Of a stretch of DNA of 64,000 nt, positions 1 to 10,200 are shown piece by piece. Source of the stretch: Mycolicibacterium komanii (GTDB lineage Bacteria; Actinomycetota; Actinomycetes; Mycobacteriales; Mycobacteriaceae); NCBI RefSeq assembly GCF_001050035.1, contig NZ_CVTA01000002.1:124001-188000 (forward strand). The letters are read 5' to 3'. A program made the translations under genes and the position numbers. How positions within the stretch are numbered: the stretch's first letter is position 1; each line of letters starts with the position of its first letter. The notes beneath the pieces were generated by a model. It ran no database searches. It was not told where the DNA came from and saw only the letters and a list, made by a program, of their open reading frames with translations.

Positions 1-465
1 GAAGCCGACGATGATGCTGTCCTTGAACGTCAGCTTCTCGACCGTGCGGGTCTGGCGGCCGAAGTATTCGGCGGCGGCGATGACGGCCGAGAACACGATC
101 AGCGCGATCGCGATGGCCCACAGATTGCGTGCCCCGGTGCGGATCTGGTCTTTGAACAGCAACCCCAGCACGCCGATCGGGATGGTGCCGACGATCACGT
201 ACCAGCCGAGCCAGTAGTCCGCGTTGCGGTGTGCGGTGACGAACAGTCCGTTGAACCAGGCCTTGACGATGCGCCCGATGTCCTTGGCGAAATACAGCAG
301 GACCGCGAATTCGGTGCCGAGCTGGGTGACGGCGGTGAAGGATGCGCCCGCGTCGTCGGCGAAGAAGACCCGCGAGGTGATCGCCAGATGTCCAGAGGAC
401 GAGACGGGCAGGAATTCGGTGAGCCCCTGCACGATCGCGAGGACGACAACCTGCACCCACGACAT
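1..465 (-). CDS. uppP: Undecaprenyl-diphosphatase UppP (BacA), C-terminus cut by window edge
   Basis: Membrane phosphatase that recycles undecaprenyl diphosphate to the monophosphate carrier used for peptidoglycan and other envelope polymers. The first 155 codons are present; the rest lies beyond base 1. The start is ATG at 465, giving [10 protein letters not shown] followed by [15 protein letters not shown], the signature (E/Q)-rich plus PVSSSGH motif of the BacA family near residues 13-27. Hydrophobic membrane segments follow (for example around [17 protein letters not shown]). It lies 44 nt downstream of the next minus-strand gene, probably in the same transcript. Gene order matches Rv2136c/Rv2137c of M. 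tuberculosis. Family assignment is secure; completeness is not. Confidence 0.95.
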   Translation of the reverse strand, partial: MSWVQVVVLAIVQGLTEFLPVSSSGHLAITSRVFFADDAGASFTAVTQLGTEFAVLLYFAKDIGRIVKAWFNGLFVTAHRNADYWLGWYVIVGTIPIGVLGLLFKDQIRTGARNLWAIAIALIVFSAVIAAAEYFGRQTRTVEKLTFKDSIIVGF

Positions 466-509
466 TGCCGGCACGTCCGTCACGACGACGACCGTACCGT
501 GGGCGGGTG

Positions 510-821
510 TTAGCGGCCGGTCCGCGCCACGGGCTCGGCGGCGGCGACCAGATCACGTACCGCGGCGCCCACGCTGCGCCGGTCGGTGAGGTCGATGTCG
601 GTCAACTTGCGGCTGGCAGCCGCTACCACGTCCTCCTCGTGCGGGACCGGGCCGGCCAACCGCGGGCGGTAGATCTCGATGACCAGCATCTGTCGCTCGA
701 CGTGGAACGAGAAACTGCGGCCGTCGCCCACCTGGCCGAACCCGCTGGCGTGGAGGCCAGTGGTCATGTCCTCGATCACAAATTCCCGGGCACCCTGGGC
801 GCGGTCCGCGGCGAGGGTCAT
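510..821 (-). CDS. Conserved mycobacterial protein of unknown function (Rv2137c-like)
   Basis: A 103-residue protein with no signal peptide, membrane segment or catalytic motif that I can recognise. The middle reads as alternating strands ([18 protein letters not shown]) and the C-terminus as an acidic helix ending in VARTGR. It sits between uppP and the divergent lppL, the place of Rv2137c in M. tuberculosis, and probably shares a transcript with uppP. ATG at 821 is the only sensible start. No function is assigned. Confidence is for a real coding gene. Confidence 0.8.
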   Translation of the reverse strand: MTLAADRAQGAREFVIEDMTTGLHASGFGQVGDGRSFSFHVERQMLVIEIYRPRLAGPVPHEEDVVAAASRKLTDIDLTDRRSVGAAVRDLVAAAEPVARTGR

Positions 822-900
822 GACGGCACCATACCGTTGACGTGGCCGCTGATTGTGGGGCCACGGCGAGCGGATGAAAGCCCACGTGCAGCGGTCTGCC

Positions 901-906
901 TAGACT
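901..906 (+). promoter_or_regulatory. Possible -10 element (TAGACT) for lppL
   Basis: TAGACT fits the mycobacterial TANNNT -10 hexamer and lies 45 nt upstream of the proposed lppL start, within the 129-nt gap between divergent genes. I see no good -35 box at the right distance, which is common for mycobacterial SigA promoters. Sequence-only inference. Confidence 0.35.
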
Positions 907-950
907 GGCCATTCAGTCGATTTCCCGTACGCACGACCGAGAGCTACCCC

Positions 951-2000
951 TTGCCGCCATTCGTAAACACCCCGAATCAGCCGATTCGCCGGATCGTGGC
1001 GGCCCTGGCAATCTTTCCGGCATTTGTCCTGGTCGGCGGGTGCTCGTCCGAGTCCTCCGACGCACCGCCGACGATCGCTCCCGCGCAGGCCGCGCGGTCC
1101 CCCGAGGGCACCGGCCGACCGGACGGCGTGGTGCGACCGTTGGCCGGCGATGCGCAGGCCGCGGTCGTCGACGCGGCGAGCGGTGCGCTGGCGGTGCTGG
1201 TACCCGGCCCAGCGGGAAATTCGCAGGTCACGGTGTTCGCCAGAGACGGGGCAGACGCGACGACCGTGTCGCTGTCCAGCCCGGCGACCGCCTTGACCGG
1301 CGACGGCGACGGGCACGCCTACGCCGCCACGCGCGGCGGATATCACCGGATCGACCTCGCCGCCCACGCAGCGACCAAGGTCGACGTCGAGGGGCAATCG
1401 GACACCGACTTCACCGCGATCGCCCGCCGCGCGGACGGCCGGCTGGTGCTCGGCAGCGCCGACGGCGCGGTCTACACCCTGGGCTCCGACACCGCCGTCG
1501 CGGCCCAGTTGAAGATCTTCGCGCGCGTCGACGCCCTTGTCACGCAGGGCAATACGGCCGTGGTGTTGGACCGCGGCCAGACGTCGGTGACGGCTCTCAC
1601 CGAGGACGGCACCCAGCAGGCGCAGGCGTTGCGCGCCGGTGAGGGTGCGACGACGATGGCGGCCGATCCGGCCGGCCGGGTACTGGTCGCCGACACACGG
1701 GGCGAGGGGCTGCTGGTGTTCGGCACCGACCCGCTGATCCTGCGCCAGCGCTATCCGGTGCGCGACTCCCCCTACGGTGTCGCGGGGTCGTCGACGCTGG
1801 CCTGGGTGTCGCAGACGGCGACCAACGCCGTCGTTGGCTACGATCTGGCCACCGGCATCCCCGTCGAGAAGGTGCGATATCGAACCGTGCGGCAACCCAA
1901 CTCCCTGGCATACGACGAATCCTCTGGCACGCTGTATGTGGTGTCCGGATCGGGAGCGGGTGTGCAGGTGATCGTCGACGCGGCGAAAGCGCACGCATGA
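951..2000 (+). CDS. lppL: LppL-like lipoprotein with beta-propeller-type repeats
   Basis: Secreted lipoprotein of about 349 residues. The open frame runs far upstream, but the TTG at 951 is the last start before the signal peptide: RR, a hydrophobic core (VAALAIFPAFVLVG) and the lipobox VGGC, so Cys is lipidated and the protein is membrane anchored. The mature part has repeated short beta-strand blocks (GSADGAVYTL, VLVADTRGEGLLVFG, LYVVSGSGAGVQV) resembling an NHL/YVTN beta-propeller. It corresponds to LppL (Rv2138). Biochemical role unknown. Its stop overlaps the next ATG (ATGA), so the two are coupled. The exact start is uncertain because no strong ribosome binding site is seen. Confidence 0.85.
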   Translation: MPPFVNTPNQPIRRIVAALAIFPAFVLVGGCSSESSDAPPTIAPAQAARSPEGTGRPDGVVRPLAGDAQAAVVDAASGALAVLVPGPAGNSQVTVFARDGADATTVSLSSPATALTGDGDGHAYAATRGGYHRIDLAAHAATKVDVEGQSDTDFTAIARRADGRLVLGSADGAVYTLGSDTAVAAQLKIFARVDALVTQGNTAVVLDRGQTSVTALTEDGTQQAQALRAGEGATTMAADPAGRVLVADTRGEGLLVFGTDPLILRQRYPVRDSPYGVAGSSTLAWVSQTATNAVVGYDLATGIPVEKVRYRTVRQPNSLAYDESSGTLYVVSGSGAGVQVIVDAAKAHA

Positions 2001-2266
2001 GCGCGATCCACCGCGGACGGATGCCGGCGGCCTGGGAGGACGTCGTCAAGTCCGACCCCTCCGACGACTACGAATGGATCCCGCTTCGGCTGCCGCCGGA
2101 TGTGACGCGCGTGAGCGCCTCGACCCGGTTGTCGATCGAGGCCGAGTACCGCGGCTGGGAACTCACCCGCGTCCGGCTCTACACCGACGGTTCGCGGCGC
2201 GTGCTGCTGCGCCGCAAGAAGACCGCGGCGGGCCGGACGGGCATCCCCGAGCAACCCGCGCAGTGA
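1997..2266 (+). CDS. Small DUF5703-family protein
   Basis: An 89-residue soluble protein overlapping the lppL stop by 4 bp (ATGA). It has an acidic Asp-rich N-terminus ([14 protein letters not shown]) and a central [20 protein letters not shown] block followed by a basic segment (LLRRKK). This pattern is that of DUF5703, a short actinobacterial family of unknown function. Placement between lppL and pyrD, with 7 nt to pyrD, suggests a three-gene transcript. No function is proposed. Confidence 0.8.
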   Translation: MSAIHRGRMPAAWEDVVKSDPSDDYEWIPLRLPPDVTRVSASTRLSIEAEYRGWELTRVRLYTDGSRRVLLRRKKTAAGRTGIPEQPAQ

Positions 2267-2273
2267 TCCCGTG

Positions 2274-3332
2274 ATGTACCGCGCGCTGCGGCGGGCGCTG
2301 TTTCTCGTTGCGCCCGAACGGATCCACACCTGGGTGTTCGCCGCGCTGCGGGCCGCCACCTACTTCTCGTGGCCGCGGCGCGCGCTGACCCGGTGGATGG
2401 GCCCCCGCGATCCGATCATTGCAAGCACCGTCTTCGGCGTCCGGTTCCCGGGCCCCCTCGGCCTGGCCGCGGGTTTCGACAAGAACGGCAGCGGGCTGCA
2501 CACCTGGGGCGCCCTCGGGTTCGGCTACGCCGAGGTGGGCACGGTGACCGCGCAGGCCCAGCCCGGCAATCCGAAGCCGCGGATGTTCCGGCTCGCCGAG
2601 GACCACGCGCTGCTGAACCGGATGGGGTTCAACAATCACGGCGCGGGTGAACTCGCGGTGCGCCTGGCCCGCCACGTTCCCGACGTCCCGATCGGGGTGA
2701 ACATCGGCAAGACGAAGGTCACCCCTCCGGAGGCGGCGGTCGAGGATTATGCGACATCGGCCCGGCTGTTGGGGCCGCTCGCGTCGTTCGTCGTCGTCAA
2801 CGTCAGCTCACCGAACACGCCGGGGCTGCGCGACCTGCAGGCGGTGGAGTCGTTGCGCCCGATCCTGACCGCGGTGCAGGCGGAGACGTCGACACCGGTG
2901 CTGGTGAAGATCGCGCCCGACCTGTCCGACGAGGATGTCGACGAAATCGCCGATCTGGCAGTCGAACTCGGCCTGGCTGGCATCGTCGCCACCAACACGA
3001 CGGTGTCGCGCGAGGGATTGGCGACGCCGGGCGTCGACGAGCTGGGACCCGGCGGCATCTCGGGACGGCCCGTGGCCGAGCGCTCGGCGGAGGTGCTGCG
3101 CAGGCTGTATCGCCGCGTCGGGGACCGACTGGTGTTGATCAGCGTGGGCGGCATCGAGACCGCCGACGACGCCTGGGACCGGATCACTTCCGGCGCTTCG
3201 CTTTTGCAGGGTTACACCGGGTTCGTGTACGGCGGCGGGCTGTGGGCCAAGCGTATTCACGACGGCATTGCCCGCCGCCTTCACGAGGGGGGCTTCGCGT
3301 CCTTGGCGGACGCGGTGGGGTCGGCCAACTAA
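2274..3332 (+). CDS. pyrD: Dihydroorotate dehydrogenase (quinone), class 2
   Basis: Membrane-associated FMN enzyme that oxidises dihydroorotate to orotate with quinone in pyrimidine synthesis. About 352 residues, usual for class 2. Visible motifs: N-terminal amphipathic helix, AAGFDKNG (FMN site), [40 protein letters not shown] with the class 2 catalytic Ser region, VATNTT, and GPGGISG. The C-terminal phosphate loop is ISVGGI plus [16 protein letters not shown] at 2274 was chosen over the adjoining GTG at 2271 because the family begins M-Y-x-x-x-R. It converges on a small minus-strand gene that shares bases with its stop codon. Confidence 0.97.
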   Translation: MYRALRRALFLVAPERIHTWVFAALRAATYFSWPRRALTRWMGPRDPIIASTVFGVRFPGPLGLAAGFDKNGSGLHTWGALGFGYAEVGTVTAQAQPGNPKPRMFRLAEDHALLNRMGFNNHGAGELAVRLARHVPDVPIGVNIGKTKVTPPEAAVEDYATSARLLGPLASFVVVNVSSPNTPGLRDLQAVESLRPILTAVQAETSTPVLVKIAPDLSDEDVDEIADLAVELGLAGIVATNTTVSREGLATPGVDELGPGGISGRPVAERSAEVLRRLYRRVGDRLVLISVGGIETADDAWDRITSGASLLQGYTGFVYGGGLWAKRIHDGIARRLHEGGFASLADAVGSAN

Positions 3333-3457
3333 CTGGCCCGCTTGCGCTTGCGGATGAACTCACCCGCCTCGGCGTCGCGCTGACGCTTCTCGGCGCGGCG
3401 CTCCTTGAGGGATCGTTCGGCCTTCTTCAGGCTCCTACCCGGTTTCTTGTCAGCCAT
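3329..3457 (-). CDS. 42-residue highly basic small protein
   Basis: Short frame, ATG at 3457 to TAG at 3329, beginning [16 protein letters not shown] and ending IRKRKRAS. More than a third of residues are Lys or Arg; it should be a single charged helix without a membrane segment. A clear AAGGAG ribosome binding site lies just upstream (3463-3468 on the minus strand). Its stop overlaps the TAA of convergent pyrD. The good ribosome site and codon choice argue that it is translated. Function unknown; such peptides often bind nucleic acid or the ribosome, but that is speculation. Confidence 0.7.
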   Translation of the reverse strand: MADKKPGRSLKKAERSLKERRAEKRQRDAEAGEFIRKRKRAS

Positions 3458-3560
3458 TGTCGCTCCTTAGCAGAAGTGGCAATCACTCAACCGCGACCAT
3501 ACGTCAGTTCCTCAGAAAAGCCAGCCGTGCAGGTAATCGAAGCGCGCAGAGCGGATTTCG

Positions 3561-4091
3561 CTACTTCTGTTCGTACGTCGCGTGGATCAGCGCCCGTGCG
3601 ATCGCGTGCTGGAACAGATTGAAACCGAGGTACGCGGGGGTGGCATCCTCGGGCAGGTCCAGCTTCTCGGCGTCGACCGCGTGCACGGCGACGATGTAGC
3701 GGTGCGGGCCGTGTCCGGGCGGCGGGGCGGCGCCGATGAAGCGCTTGACACCGGCGTCGTTGCGCAGCGTGAGCGCATCGCCGGGAAGTCCGCTGCCGTC
3801 ACCCGCGCCCGCGGGCAGTTCGGTCACGGTGGCGGGCAGGTTCGCCACGGCCCAGTGCCAGAAACCGGACGCGGTCGGGGCGTCGGGGTCGTAGACGGTA
3901 ACGGCGAAGCTGCGGGTCTCCTCGGGGAAGCCCGACCACGTCAGGTGGGGTGAGACGTCGTTGCCGCCGGCGCCCATGATGCCGCTGACCTGGTCGTTAC
4001 CCAGCGCGTCGCCGTCGTTGAAGGTGTTCGAGGACAGCTTGAAAGTAGGTAGCTTCGGGAGGAACTCGTACGGGTTGTAGTCAAACGCCAT
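3561..4091 (-). CDS. PEBP-family protein (YbhB/YbcL; TB18.6-like)
   Basis: A 176-residue cytosolic protein of the phosphatidylethanolamine-binding (Raf kinase inhibitor-like) family. Family marks: [13 protein letters not shown], the ligand-pocket motif [14 protein letters not shown], and [13 protein letters not shown]. It matches Rv2140c (TB18.6). The precise role in mycobacteria is not established. It starts 19 nt downstream of the M20 peptidase stop with AAGGACGAG ahead of ATG, so the two genes are probably cotranscribed. Length is normal for the family. Confidence 0.93.
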   Translation of the reverse strand: MAFDYNPYEFLPKLPTFKLSSNTFNDGDALGNDQVSGIMGAGGNDVSPHLTWSGFPEETRSFAVTVYDPDAPTASGFWHWAVANLPATVTELPAGAGDGSGLPGDALTLRNDAGVKRFIGAAPPPGHGPHRYIVAVHAVDAEKLDLPEDATPAYLGFNLFQHAIARALIHATYEQK

Positions 4092-4110
4092 GACTCGTCC
4101 TTTCGTCGAT

Positions 4111-5463
4111 TCAGCAGTGCAGCAGGAAGTGTTCGAGAACCTGGGTACCGAACTTCAACGCGTCAACGGGTACCCGTTCGTCGACGCCGTGGAACAGCGC
4201 GGTGAAGTCGAGGTCGGGCGGCAACTGCAGCGGGGCGAAGCCGAAGCAGCGAATCCCCAGCTGCGCGAAGGCTTTTGCGTCGGTTCCGCCGGAGAGCATG
4301 TACGGCACGATGCGGGCGTCGGGGTCGACCGACAGGATCGCGCCGTTCATCGCGTCGACCAGGTCGCCGTCGAAGGTGGTCTCGTACGACGGGAGCTCGG
4401 TCACCCACTCGCGGGTCACGTTCGGCCCGATCAGCTCGTCGACCTCGCGTTCGAAGGCCGCCTGGCGCCCGGGCAGGATGCGGCAGTCCACCACCGCCTC
4501 GGCCGACGCCGGTATGACGTTGGCCTTGTAACCGGCCTTGAGCATCGTCGGGTTGGCGGTGTCGCGCAGCGTGGCCCCGACGACGCGGGCGATCGGCCCG
4601 AGCTTGGCGATCGCGCCGGCCAGGTCCGGCGAGTCGACGTCGAACGAGTAGCCCGTCTCCTCAGTGACGGCCTGCAGGAACTGGCCGACCGCGTCCGTCA
4701 TGACCAGCGGGAACTCGTGGCGGCCCAGCTTGGCCACCGCCTCGGCGACCGCGGTGACGGCGTTGCTGTCGTGGATCATCGAGCCGTGGCCGGCGTGGCT
4801 GCGCGCGGTCAACTTCATCCAGTTCATCGACTTCTCGGCCGTCTCGACCAGGTAAAGGCGTCGCTCCCCGCCGTCCTTGCGCGGCACGGTCAGCGAGAAG
4901 CCGCCGACCTCACCGACCGCCTCGCTGACGCCGGCGAACAGGTCGGGCCGGTGTTTGACCAGCCAGTGCGACCCGAACTTGCCGCCGGCCTCCTCGTCGG
5001 ACAGGAACGCGAAGATCAGGTCGCGCGGCGGGGTAATGCCCGCGCGTTTGAAGTGCCGCGCGATCGCGATCAGCATGCCGCACATGTCCTTCATGTCGAC
5101 CGCCCCGCGGCCCCACACGTAGCCGTCCTCGACCGCGCCGGAGAAGGGGTGCACGCTCCAGTCGGAGGCCTCGGCGGGCACGACGTCGAGGTGACCGTGC
5201 AGCAGCAGCGACCCGCGTGAGCTGTCGGCGCCCTCGAGCCGGGCGAACACATTCCCCCGGCCGGGCGCTCCCGCCTCGACGTATTCGGTCGCATACCCGA
5301 CCTCTTCGAGCTGTTCGGCCACCCAGCGCGCGCATTCCGCCTCACCCTTGGTGGTGGCCGGGTCGCCCGTGTTGGACGTGTCGAACCGGATGAGCGTGCT
5401 GACGAGGTCGACGACCTCCGCTTCGGCGTTGACGGGACCAGTCACAGTCACCATTCGTACCAT
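4111..5463 (-). CDS. M20-family metallopeptidase / deacylase (Rv2141c-like)
   Basis: Zinc-dependent hydrolase of the M20/ArgE/DapE group, about 450 residues. Metal and catalytic signatures: [30 protein letters not shown], and C-terminal MLSGGTDAK, with the usual lid domain between ([15 protein letters not shown]). Likely substrates are N-acyl amino acids or dipeptides; the sequence does not say which. ATG at 5463 gives [12 protein letters not shown] at 5454 is equally possible. A longer frame to 5523 would run almost into the divergent tRNA and is less likely. Followed by the PEBP gene on the same strand. Confidence 0.93.
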   Translation of the reverse strand: MVRMVTVTGPVNAEAEVVDLVSTLIRFDTSNTGDPATTKGEAECARWVAEQLEEVGYATEYVEAGAPGRGNVFARLEGADSSRGSLLLHGHLDVVPAEASDWSVHPFSGAVEDGYVWGRGAVDMKDMCGMLIAIARHFKRAGITPPRDLIFAFLSDEEAGGKFGSHWLVKHRPDLFAGVSEAVGEVGGFSLTVPRKDGGERRLYLVETAEKSMNWMKLTARSHAGHGSMIHDSNAVTAVAEAVAKLGRHEFPLVMTDAVGQFLQAVTEETGYSFDVDSPDLAGAIAKLGPIARVVGATLRDTANPTMLKAGYKANVIPASAEAVVDCRILPGRQAAFEREVDELIGPNVTREWVTELPSYETTFDGDLVDAMNGAILSVDPDARIVPYMLSGGTDAKAFAQLGIRCFGFAPLQLPPDLDFTALFHGVDERVPVDALKFGTQVLEHFLLHC

Positions 5464-5526
5464 TGACGTGCCAGCTGGGTTTGGGTCCGGCCTCGGTGAT
5501 CCGATAGCCTTAGCTGCCCACAACGA

Positions 5527-5612
5527 GTCCGAGTGGCGGAATGGCAGACGCGCTAGCTTGAGGTGCTAGTGCCCTATTAACGGGCGTGGGGGTTCAAGTC
5601 CCCCCTCGGACA
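5527..5612 (+). tRNA. tRNA-Leu, anticodon GAG
   Basis: The acceptor stem GTCCGAG (5527-5533) pairs with CTCGGAC (5605-5611), followed by discriminator A. The anticodon stem CTAGC/GCTAG encloses the loop TTGAGGT, so the anticodon is GAG (Leu codons CTC/CTT). A long class II variable arm (GTGCCCTATTAACGGGC) and the T loop GGTTCAAGTCC are present. CCA is not encoded. It marks the border between the conserved M. tuberculosis-like segment and the accessory block that follows. Confidence 0.97.
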
Positions 5613-5709
5613 CTCTTCATCGAAGCGCATCTGCGCAGCTAGAGCCGGGTTATCCGGCCGGCGCCCCCGGATGACAGGTCAGGGAAAGCGTTCCAGGCAG
5701 GTGTCCTGA

Positions 5710-7113
5710 TCACCCAGCACGGCCGGCGCGGAACGCGTCGATGCGCGCGAACCCTGCGGGGGCCGACTGCCCGTTGACGTCGCTGGCGGCCAGGCCGTTG
5801 GTGAGCAGACCGCTCACGGCTTCGTCCAGGTCGCCGGCGGTCAACGCGACGGTGTTGCCGTCCGGCGTGTTCACCTGTTGGCTGAGTTTCCGCGTCGCGA
5901 CGCCGGTGAGGCAGGCCGTTCGCAAACCCGTCTCCGCGGTGTTCAGAGATAGCCCAAATGCCTTCTGCAGAGCCAACATATAGCGCGAGATCAGCACCGA
6001 ATAGGCGGTGTTGTCCCCCGCCAGACCGGTCGGCCCCTCGGCGGCGGCGCCGAGTTTCTTCAGCCCGGCCAGGTCGACCGCGATGGTGTTGGTCGCCGGG
6101 CAGAACGAGACGGGTGGTGTGGGTCGGGCATCGGCACACCGTTTCGCGGCAGCCGCGTCGAACGTGAGCCGTGGCGGGTCGGCGGGCTTGAACAAGATGT
6201 TCATGGCCGCGATGACCGACCTCACCGACCCCTGCGACACCGGCCAGTTCCCGGTCTCCCCTCGCTGCAGCGCGACCGGCAGGTCGCCACGCCGCTCGGT
6301 GACTTCGTCCTTGTCGATACCCTTACACGTCTCGGGCCCGTCGGCGAATCCGAACTGGAACGCCGAGACCCGTTCGAACGCCGACCCGTGTTCGCCGCCG
6401 CCCGAGGACGCCCCGTTGCGGTCGAACAGCGGATCGCGGAAGGAGATGACGCTCGCGAGGAGGGCATTGAGCCCGTCGCCGGTGGACAGTTTGAAGCGTC
6501 GCGAATTCCCTTCCGCCACCCACCGCATATAGGCCCCCGCGAAGCAGTCGGCCTGCTGCTCGGCCACCAACGTCGGCGTGCTCGGCTGATTCAGTTCGGC
6601 CTGGTACTGCACGGAGTGGCCGTACTCGTGTGCCAGCACCATGGCCACGGCCATCTCGCCGTAGGTCTTCCGCAGCGATGGCAACAGGACACCGCGGTCC
6701 CAGCCGATAGTGCTGTCGGGCGGGCAGAACGCGGCGTTGATCAGTCCCGCGGTGGTCTCACCGCAGAACGACGTGGACCGGTCACGCCGGTTTGCGTCCC
6801 AGGACAGAAGCTTGCGGACCGGGGTGAAATCTCCTGAAAGCGCCTGGCTGAACGTGCCTTTCCAATAGTCCTCGACGTCGCTGACCGACTGCACCGCGAG
6901 CATGTCGATGGGCCCGCCGTCGGTGTTGGTGACCTTCCGCGACGGTCCGGGCGCGCCTTCTCTCAAGCCCGAGGGTCCGTCCGCGACACGCATTCCCGCG
7001 ACCGCGAACGGGTCGGCCGACTCCTGAGTCGGGGCGCCGCCGCAGGCCGCCAGCATGATCGCCGCAGCCATGGCCGCAGCGCTTCTGACCGCAGTGCGAA
7101 TGCGGTGATGCAC
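5710..7113 (-). CDS. Lipoprotein zinc metallopeptidase (LpqM-like)
   Basis: A 467-residue exported lipoprotein. The signal peptide is basic then hydrophobic (AAAMAAAIML) and ends in the lipobox LAAC, Cys24. The zinc-protease motif HEYGH spans residues 162-166 with a likely third ligand Glu185 (VAEQQAD), as in the neutral zinc metallopeptidase family that includes mycobacterial LpqM. It should act on the outer face of the membrane; substrate unknown. Start GTG at 7113 directly precedes the signal sequence. A GATAAT -10-like hexamer lies 8 nt upstream. Four Cys in the mature part suggest disulfides. Not syntenic with M. tuberculosis here. Confidence 0.88.
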   Translation of the reverse strand: MHHRIRTAVRSAAAMAAAIMLAACGGAPTQESADPFAVAGMRVADGPSGLREGAPGPSRKVTNTDGGPIDMLAVQSVSDVEDYWKGTFSQALSGDFTPVRKLLSWDANRRDRSTSFCGETTAGLINAAFCPPDSTIGWDRGVLLPSLRKTYGEMAVAMVLAHEYGHSVQYQAELNQPSTPTLVAEQQADCFAGAYMRWVAEGNSRRFKLSTGDGLNALLASVISFRDPLFDRNGASSGGGEHGSAFERVSAFQFGFADGPETCKGIDKDEVTERRGDLPVALQRGETGNWPVSQGSVRSVIAAMNILFKPADPPRLTFDAAAAKRCADARPTPPVSFCPATNTIAVDLAGLKKLGAAAEGPTGLAGDNTAYSVLISRYMLALQKAFGLSLNTAETGLRTACLTGVATRKLSQQVNTPDGNTVALTAGDLDEAVSGLLTNGLAASDVNGQSAPAGFARIDAFRAGRAG

Positions 7114-7121
7114 GGCAAGCC

Positions 7122-7127
7122 ATTATC
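7122..7127 (-). promoter_or_regulatory. Possible -10 element (GATAAT) for the LpqM-like gene
   Basis: On the minus strand GATAAT ends 8 nt before the GTG at 7113, so transcription would begin at or next to the start codon, suggesting a leaderless or nearly leaderless mRNA. Based only on sequence and spacing. Confidence 0.35.
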
Positions 7128-7174
7128 CGCGTCGCGCTCGTCGTCCGTTGGACATTGTCGATATGGCCGAGGTT

Positions 7175-7237
7175 CGTTGACTCTGCGCTGAGGGCGTGAT
7201 TTCGGGGTGATACCGCGCCCTCACCGCAAAGTCAACG
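7175..7237. repeat. Imperfect inverted repeat (about 23-bp arms, 17-nt loop)
   Basis: Left arm 7175-7197 and right arm 7215-7237 are complementary apart from two or three positions; the outer ends read CGTTGAC and GTCAACG. The element lies just past the nasN stop codon, so the minus-strand transcript would form a long hairpin there. There is no T run, so it may be a non-canonical terminator or 3' stabiliser, or a dispersed palindromic repeat. No second copy was noticed in the window. Confidence 0.7.
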
Positions 7238-7260
7238 CTCGGTGCCGGTGCGCGTGGAAC

Positions 7261-10200
7261 TCAATACACGTCGCGCACATAGCGTTTGGTCGCGACCAGT
7301 TCACGTTTGAAGTCGTGCGCCTGTTCGTGCGACATCCCGCCGTGCGTCTCGATGATCGTCGTCAGCGCGGCGTCGACGTCCTTGGCCATACGAGTGGCGT
7401 CGCCGCAGACGTAAAAGTGCGCACCATCGTCGAGCCAGCGCCACACCTCGGCACCCTGTTCGAGCATCCGGTGCTGGACGTAGACCCGTGAGGCCTGGTC
7501 GCGGGAGAACGCGAGATCGAGCCGGTGCAGCAACCCATCGCGGGCCATGTCCTCGAAATCGTCGCGGTAGTAGTAGTTCTGGTCGCGGTGCTGCTCACCG
7601 AAGAACAGCCAGTTGCGACCGCGGTGCCCGAGCGCCCGTCGCTCCTGCAGGAAACCGCGGAACGGCGCGACGCCCGTGCCCGGACCCACCATGATCATCG
7701 GGGTCGTGCCGTCTTCGGGCGGCCGGAAGTGCGGTGAGCGCTGCAGGAATACCGGCGCCGACGAGGCGCGGTCGGCGAGGAAGGTCGAGCAGACGCCACC
7801 GCGCCGGCCGCCGTCGGCGCCGCGGTAGCGCACCACCGAGACCGTCAACTGCACCTCGTGCGGGCTGACCAGCGGGCTCGACGAGATCGAATAGCTGCGC
7901 GGAGTCAACCGCACCAGCACCTCGCGCCACTCGTCGGGATCGGCGTGGACGACGAACTCCTGGACGAGGTCGAGGCCGTTGCGGCCGGCCAGCCACTTGT
8001 CCAGTTTCGCCTTCGGCGCCCGCAGCGCCTTGGCGTGCCGACTGTGCTCGGCGATGAAACGCACCAGGTCGGGGGTGACGCGGCAGAAGTCGTAGTGCGA
8101 GACGAGCGCGTCGCGCAACGGCATCTCGGTGCCGTCGATCTCGACGGTGTGCTGACCCGGCATCCCGGTGGCCGCCAGCCACGCGTCGACCATCACGGGG
8201 TCGTTGGTGGCGCACACGCCCAGCGAATCGCCTGCAGCGTAGCTGACCTCGTGTTCGGAGATGTCGAAGCCGAACTGCCGCACCTCTTTTCGCGATGCGG
8301 GTCCGGTCAGCACCACGTTCCGTGACAGCGGCACCACGAGCGGACGGGCGCGGGTGAACGGCTGCGCGACGGTGGCAGGCCGCACCAGTGTCGAGACGCT
8401 TCCGGTCGGCGGTGTGGTGTCGATTCCAGGGCTCAGCAGTGCGGTGATGTCGTCGGCCCAACGCCGCATCCGCTCGTCGTCGTAAGCCTCGCAGTCGGCG
8501 CGCTCGAGTAGTCGCACGGCGCCGAGATCCGCCAGCCGGGCGTCGACCGCCTTGGCGTAGCCGCAGAAATCGTCGTACGACCGGTCGCCGATGCCCAGCA
8601 CCGCGTACCGCAGGTTCGTCAGCGGCGCCGCCGTCTCGGCCTGCAACCGCTGCCAGAAGCTCGCACCGTTGTCGGGCGGTCCCCCATCGCCGAAGGTGCT
8701 GGTGACGACCAGCACGTCGCGGGCCGCGACGAGGTCGGCGGGCGCCAGGTCGTCCATGTTCACCAGGTGCGCGTTGTCGAGCCGTTCGGCCAGCCGCGTG
8801 GCGAAGTCCTCGGCGTTGCCTGTCTGCGACGCCCACAGGACGAGCGGCCCGTCGTCGAGTTCCGGGCGCGCCGGCGCTTCGGACGTACGGTGGGCCTGCC
8901 CGGCCAGCAGACCGTTGATCCACTGCCGCACCTCGGTGGACACCGGCGCGGAGTCGGGTAACAGCGGGACCTCCGACTGCGCCTCGGCCAGCCCGCTGAA
9001 AAAGCCCGACACATAAAGCGTTTCGTGATCGGTGAGCGTCGGGGAGGCGACGGGAGTCAGCTTGACCGCGCAGACCTTGAACTCGGGCTGCAGTGAGTCG
9101 GGGTCGACGGCGTCGTTGGTCAACGCGTTGACCGTGAGGTTCTGGCCGTGGTCGTCGTTCCAGTGGAACGGCACGAAACAGTTGCCCGGACGCACCCGAT
9201 CGGTGACGGCGGCGGCCAGCACCGCCCGCCCGCGCCGCGTCGTGAGCTCAACGGGCCGCCCGTCCTCGATCCCGAGCCTCAGCGCGTCCTCGGGGTGTAT
9301 CTCGACGAAGGGGTCGCCGGTCAGCTTGTTGAGCGCATCGACCCGACCCGTCTTGGTCATGGTGTGCCACTGGTGTTGCAGCCGACCGGTGTTCAGGACC
9401 AGCGGGTACTCGTCGTCGGGCAGTTCCCGCGCGTCCATGTGCGGGCGGGCGTGGAAGACCGCCCGCCGCGACGGCGTCGCGAACGCCAGACGCGGCGCGT
9501 GCCCGTGCTCGTCGACGAAGTGATCCTGGCTGACGCCGTCGTTGAGGTAGCGGATCGGATGGCGATCGGACTCGTCGTCCGGCGGACACGGCCACTGCAC
9601 CGGCGTTTCCCGCAGCCGCGCATAGCTGGCGCCGCGAAGGTCGTAGCCGGTCTTCGGGTTCCAGAAGCGCCGGATCTCCTCGAAGATCTGCTCGCTGCAG
9701 GTGTAGGCGAAGTGCTCGCCGAACCCCATGTGTGCTGCGACCTGACAGATCAGCTGCCAGTCGGGCCGGGCCTGGCCCGGCGCGGGGATCGACTGCTGGA
9801 GCAACGTCAGGTTGCGTTCGGAGTTCACCATCACCGCGTCGGCCTCCGCCCACATCGCGGCGGGCAGCACGATGTCGGCGTAGGCATTGGTGGCCGTGGC
9901 GCGGTAGGCATCCTGGGTGATGACGAGCTCGGCCGCTTGCAGCCCGTCGACCACGGTGGATCGATTCGCCACCGTGGCAACGGGGTTCGTGCAGATGATC
10001 CAGCAGGCCTTGATGTCGCCGTCGGCGAGGCCGCGGAACATGTCCACGGTTCCCGGGCCGACGTCTGAGCGGATGGTCCCGGGCGGCAGACCCCACTGCC
10101 CCTCGACGAACGCGCGGTCCTCGGCCGAGGTGACCGAACGCTGCCCGGGCAATCCCGGTCCCATATAACCCATCTCGCGTCCACCCATGGCGTTGGGCTG

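Noticed and set aside
465..950. In-frame upstream extension of lppL
   Set aside because: It is antisense to the Rv2137c-like gene, and the signal peptide must be at the N-terminus, so the start is near 951.
4090..5220. Plus-strand frame of 376 codons opposite the M20 peptidase
   Set aside because: No recognisable protein features; the opposite frame has all M20 motifs.
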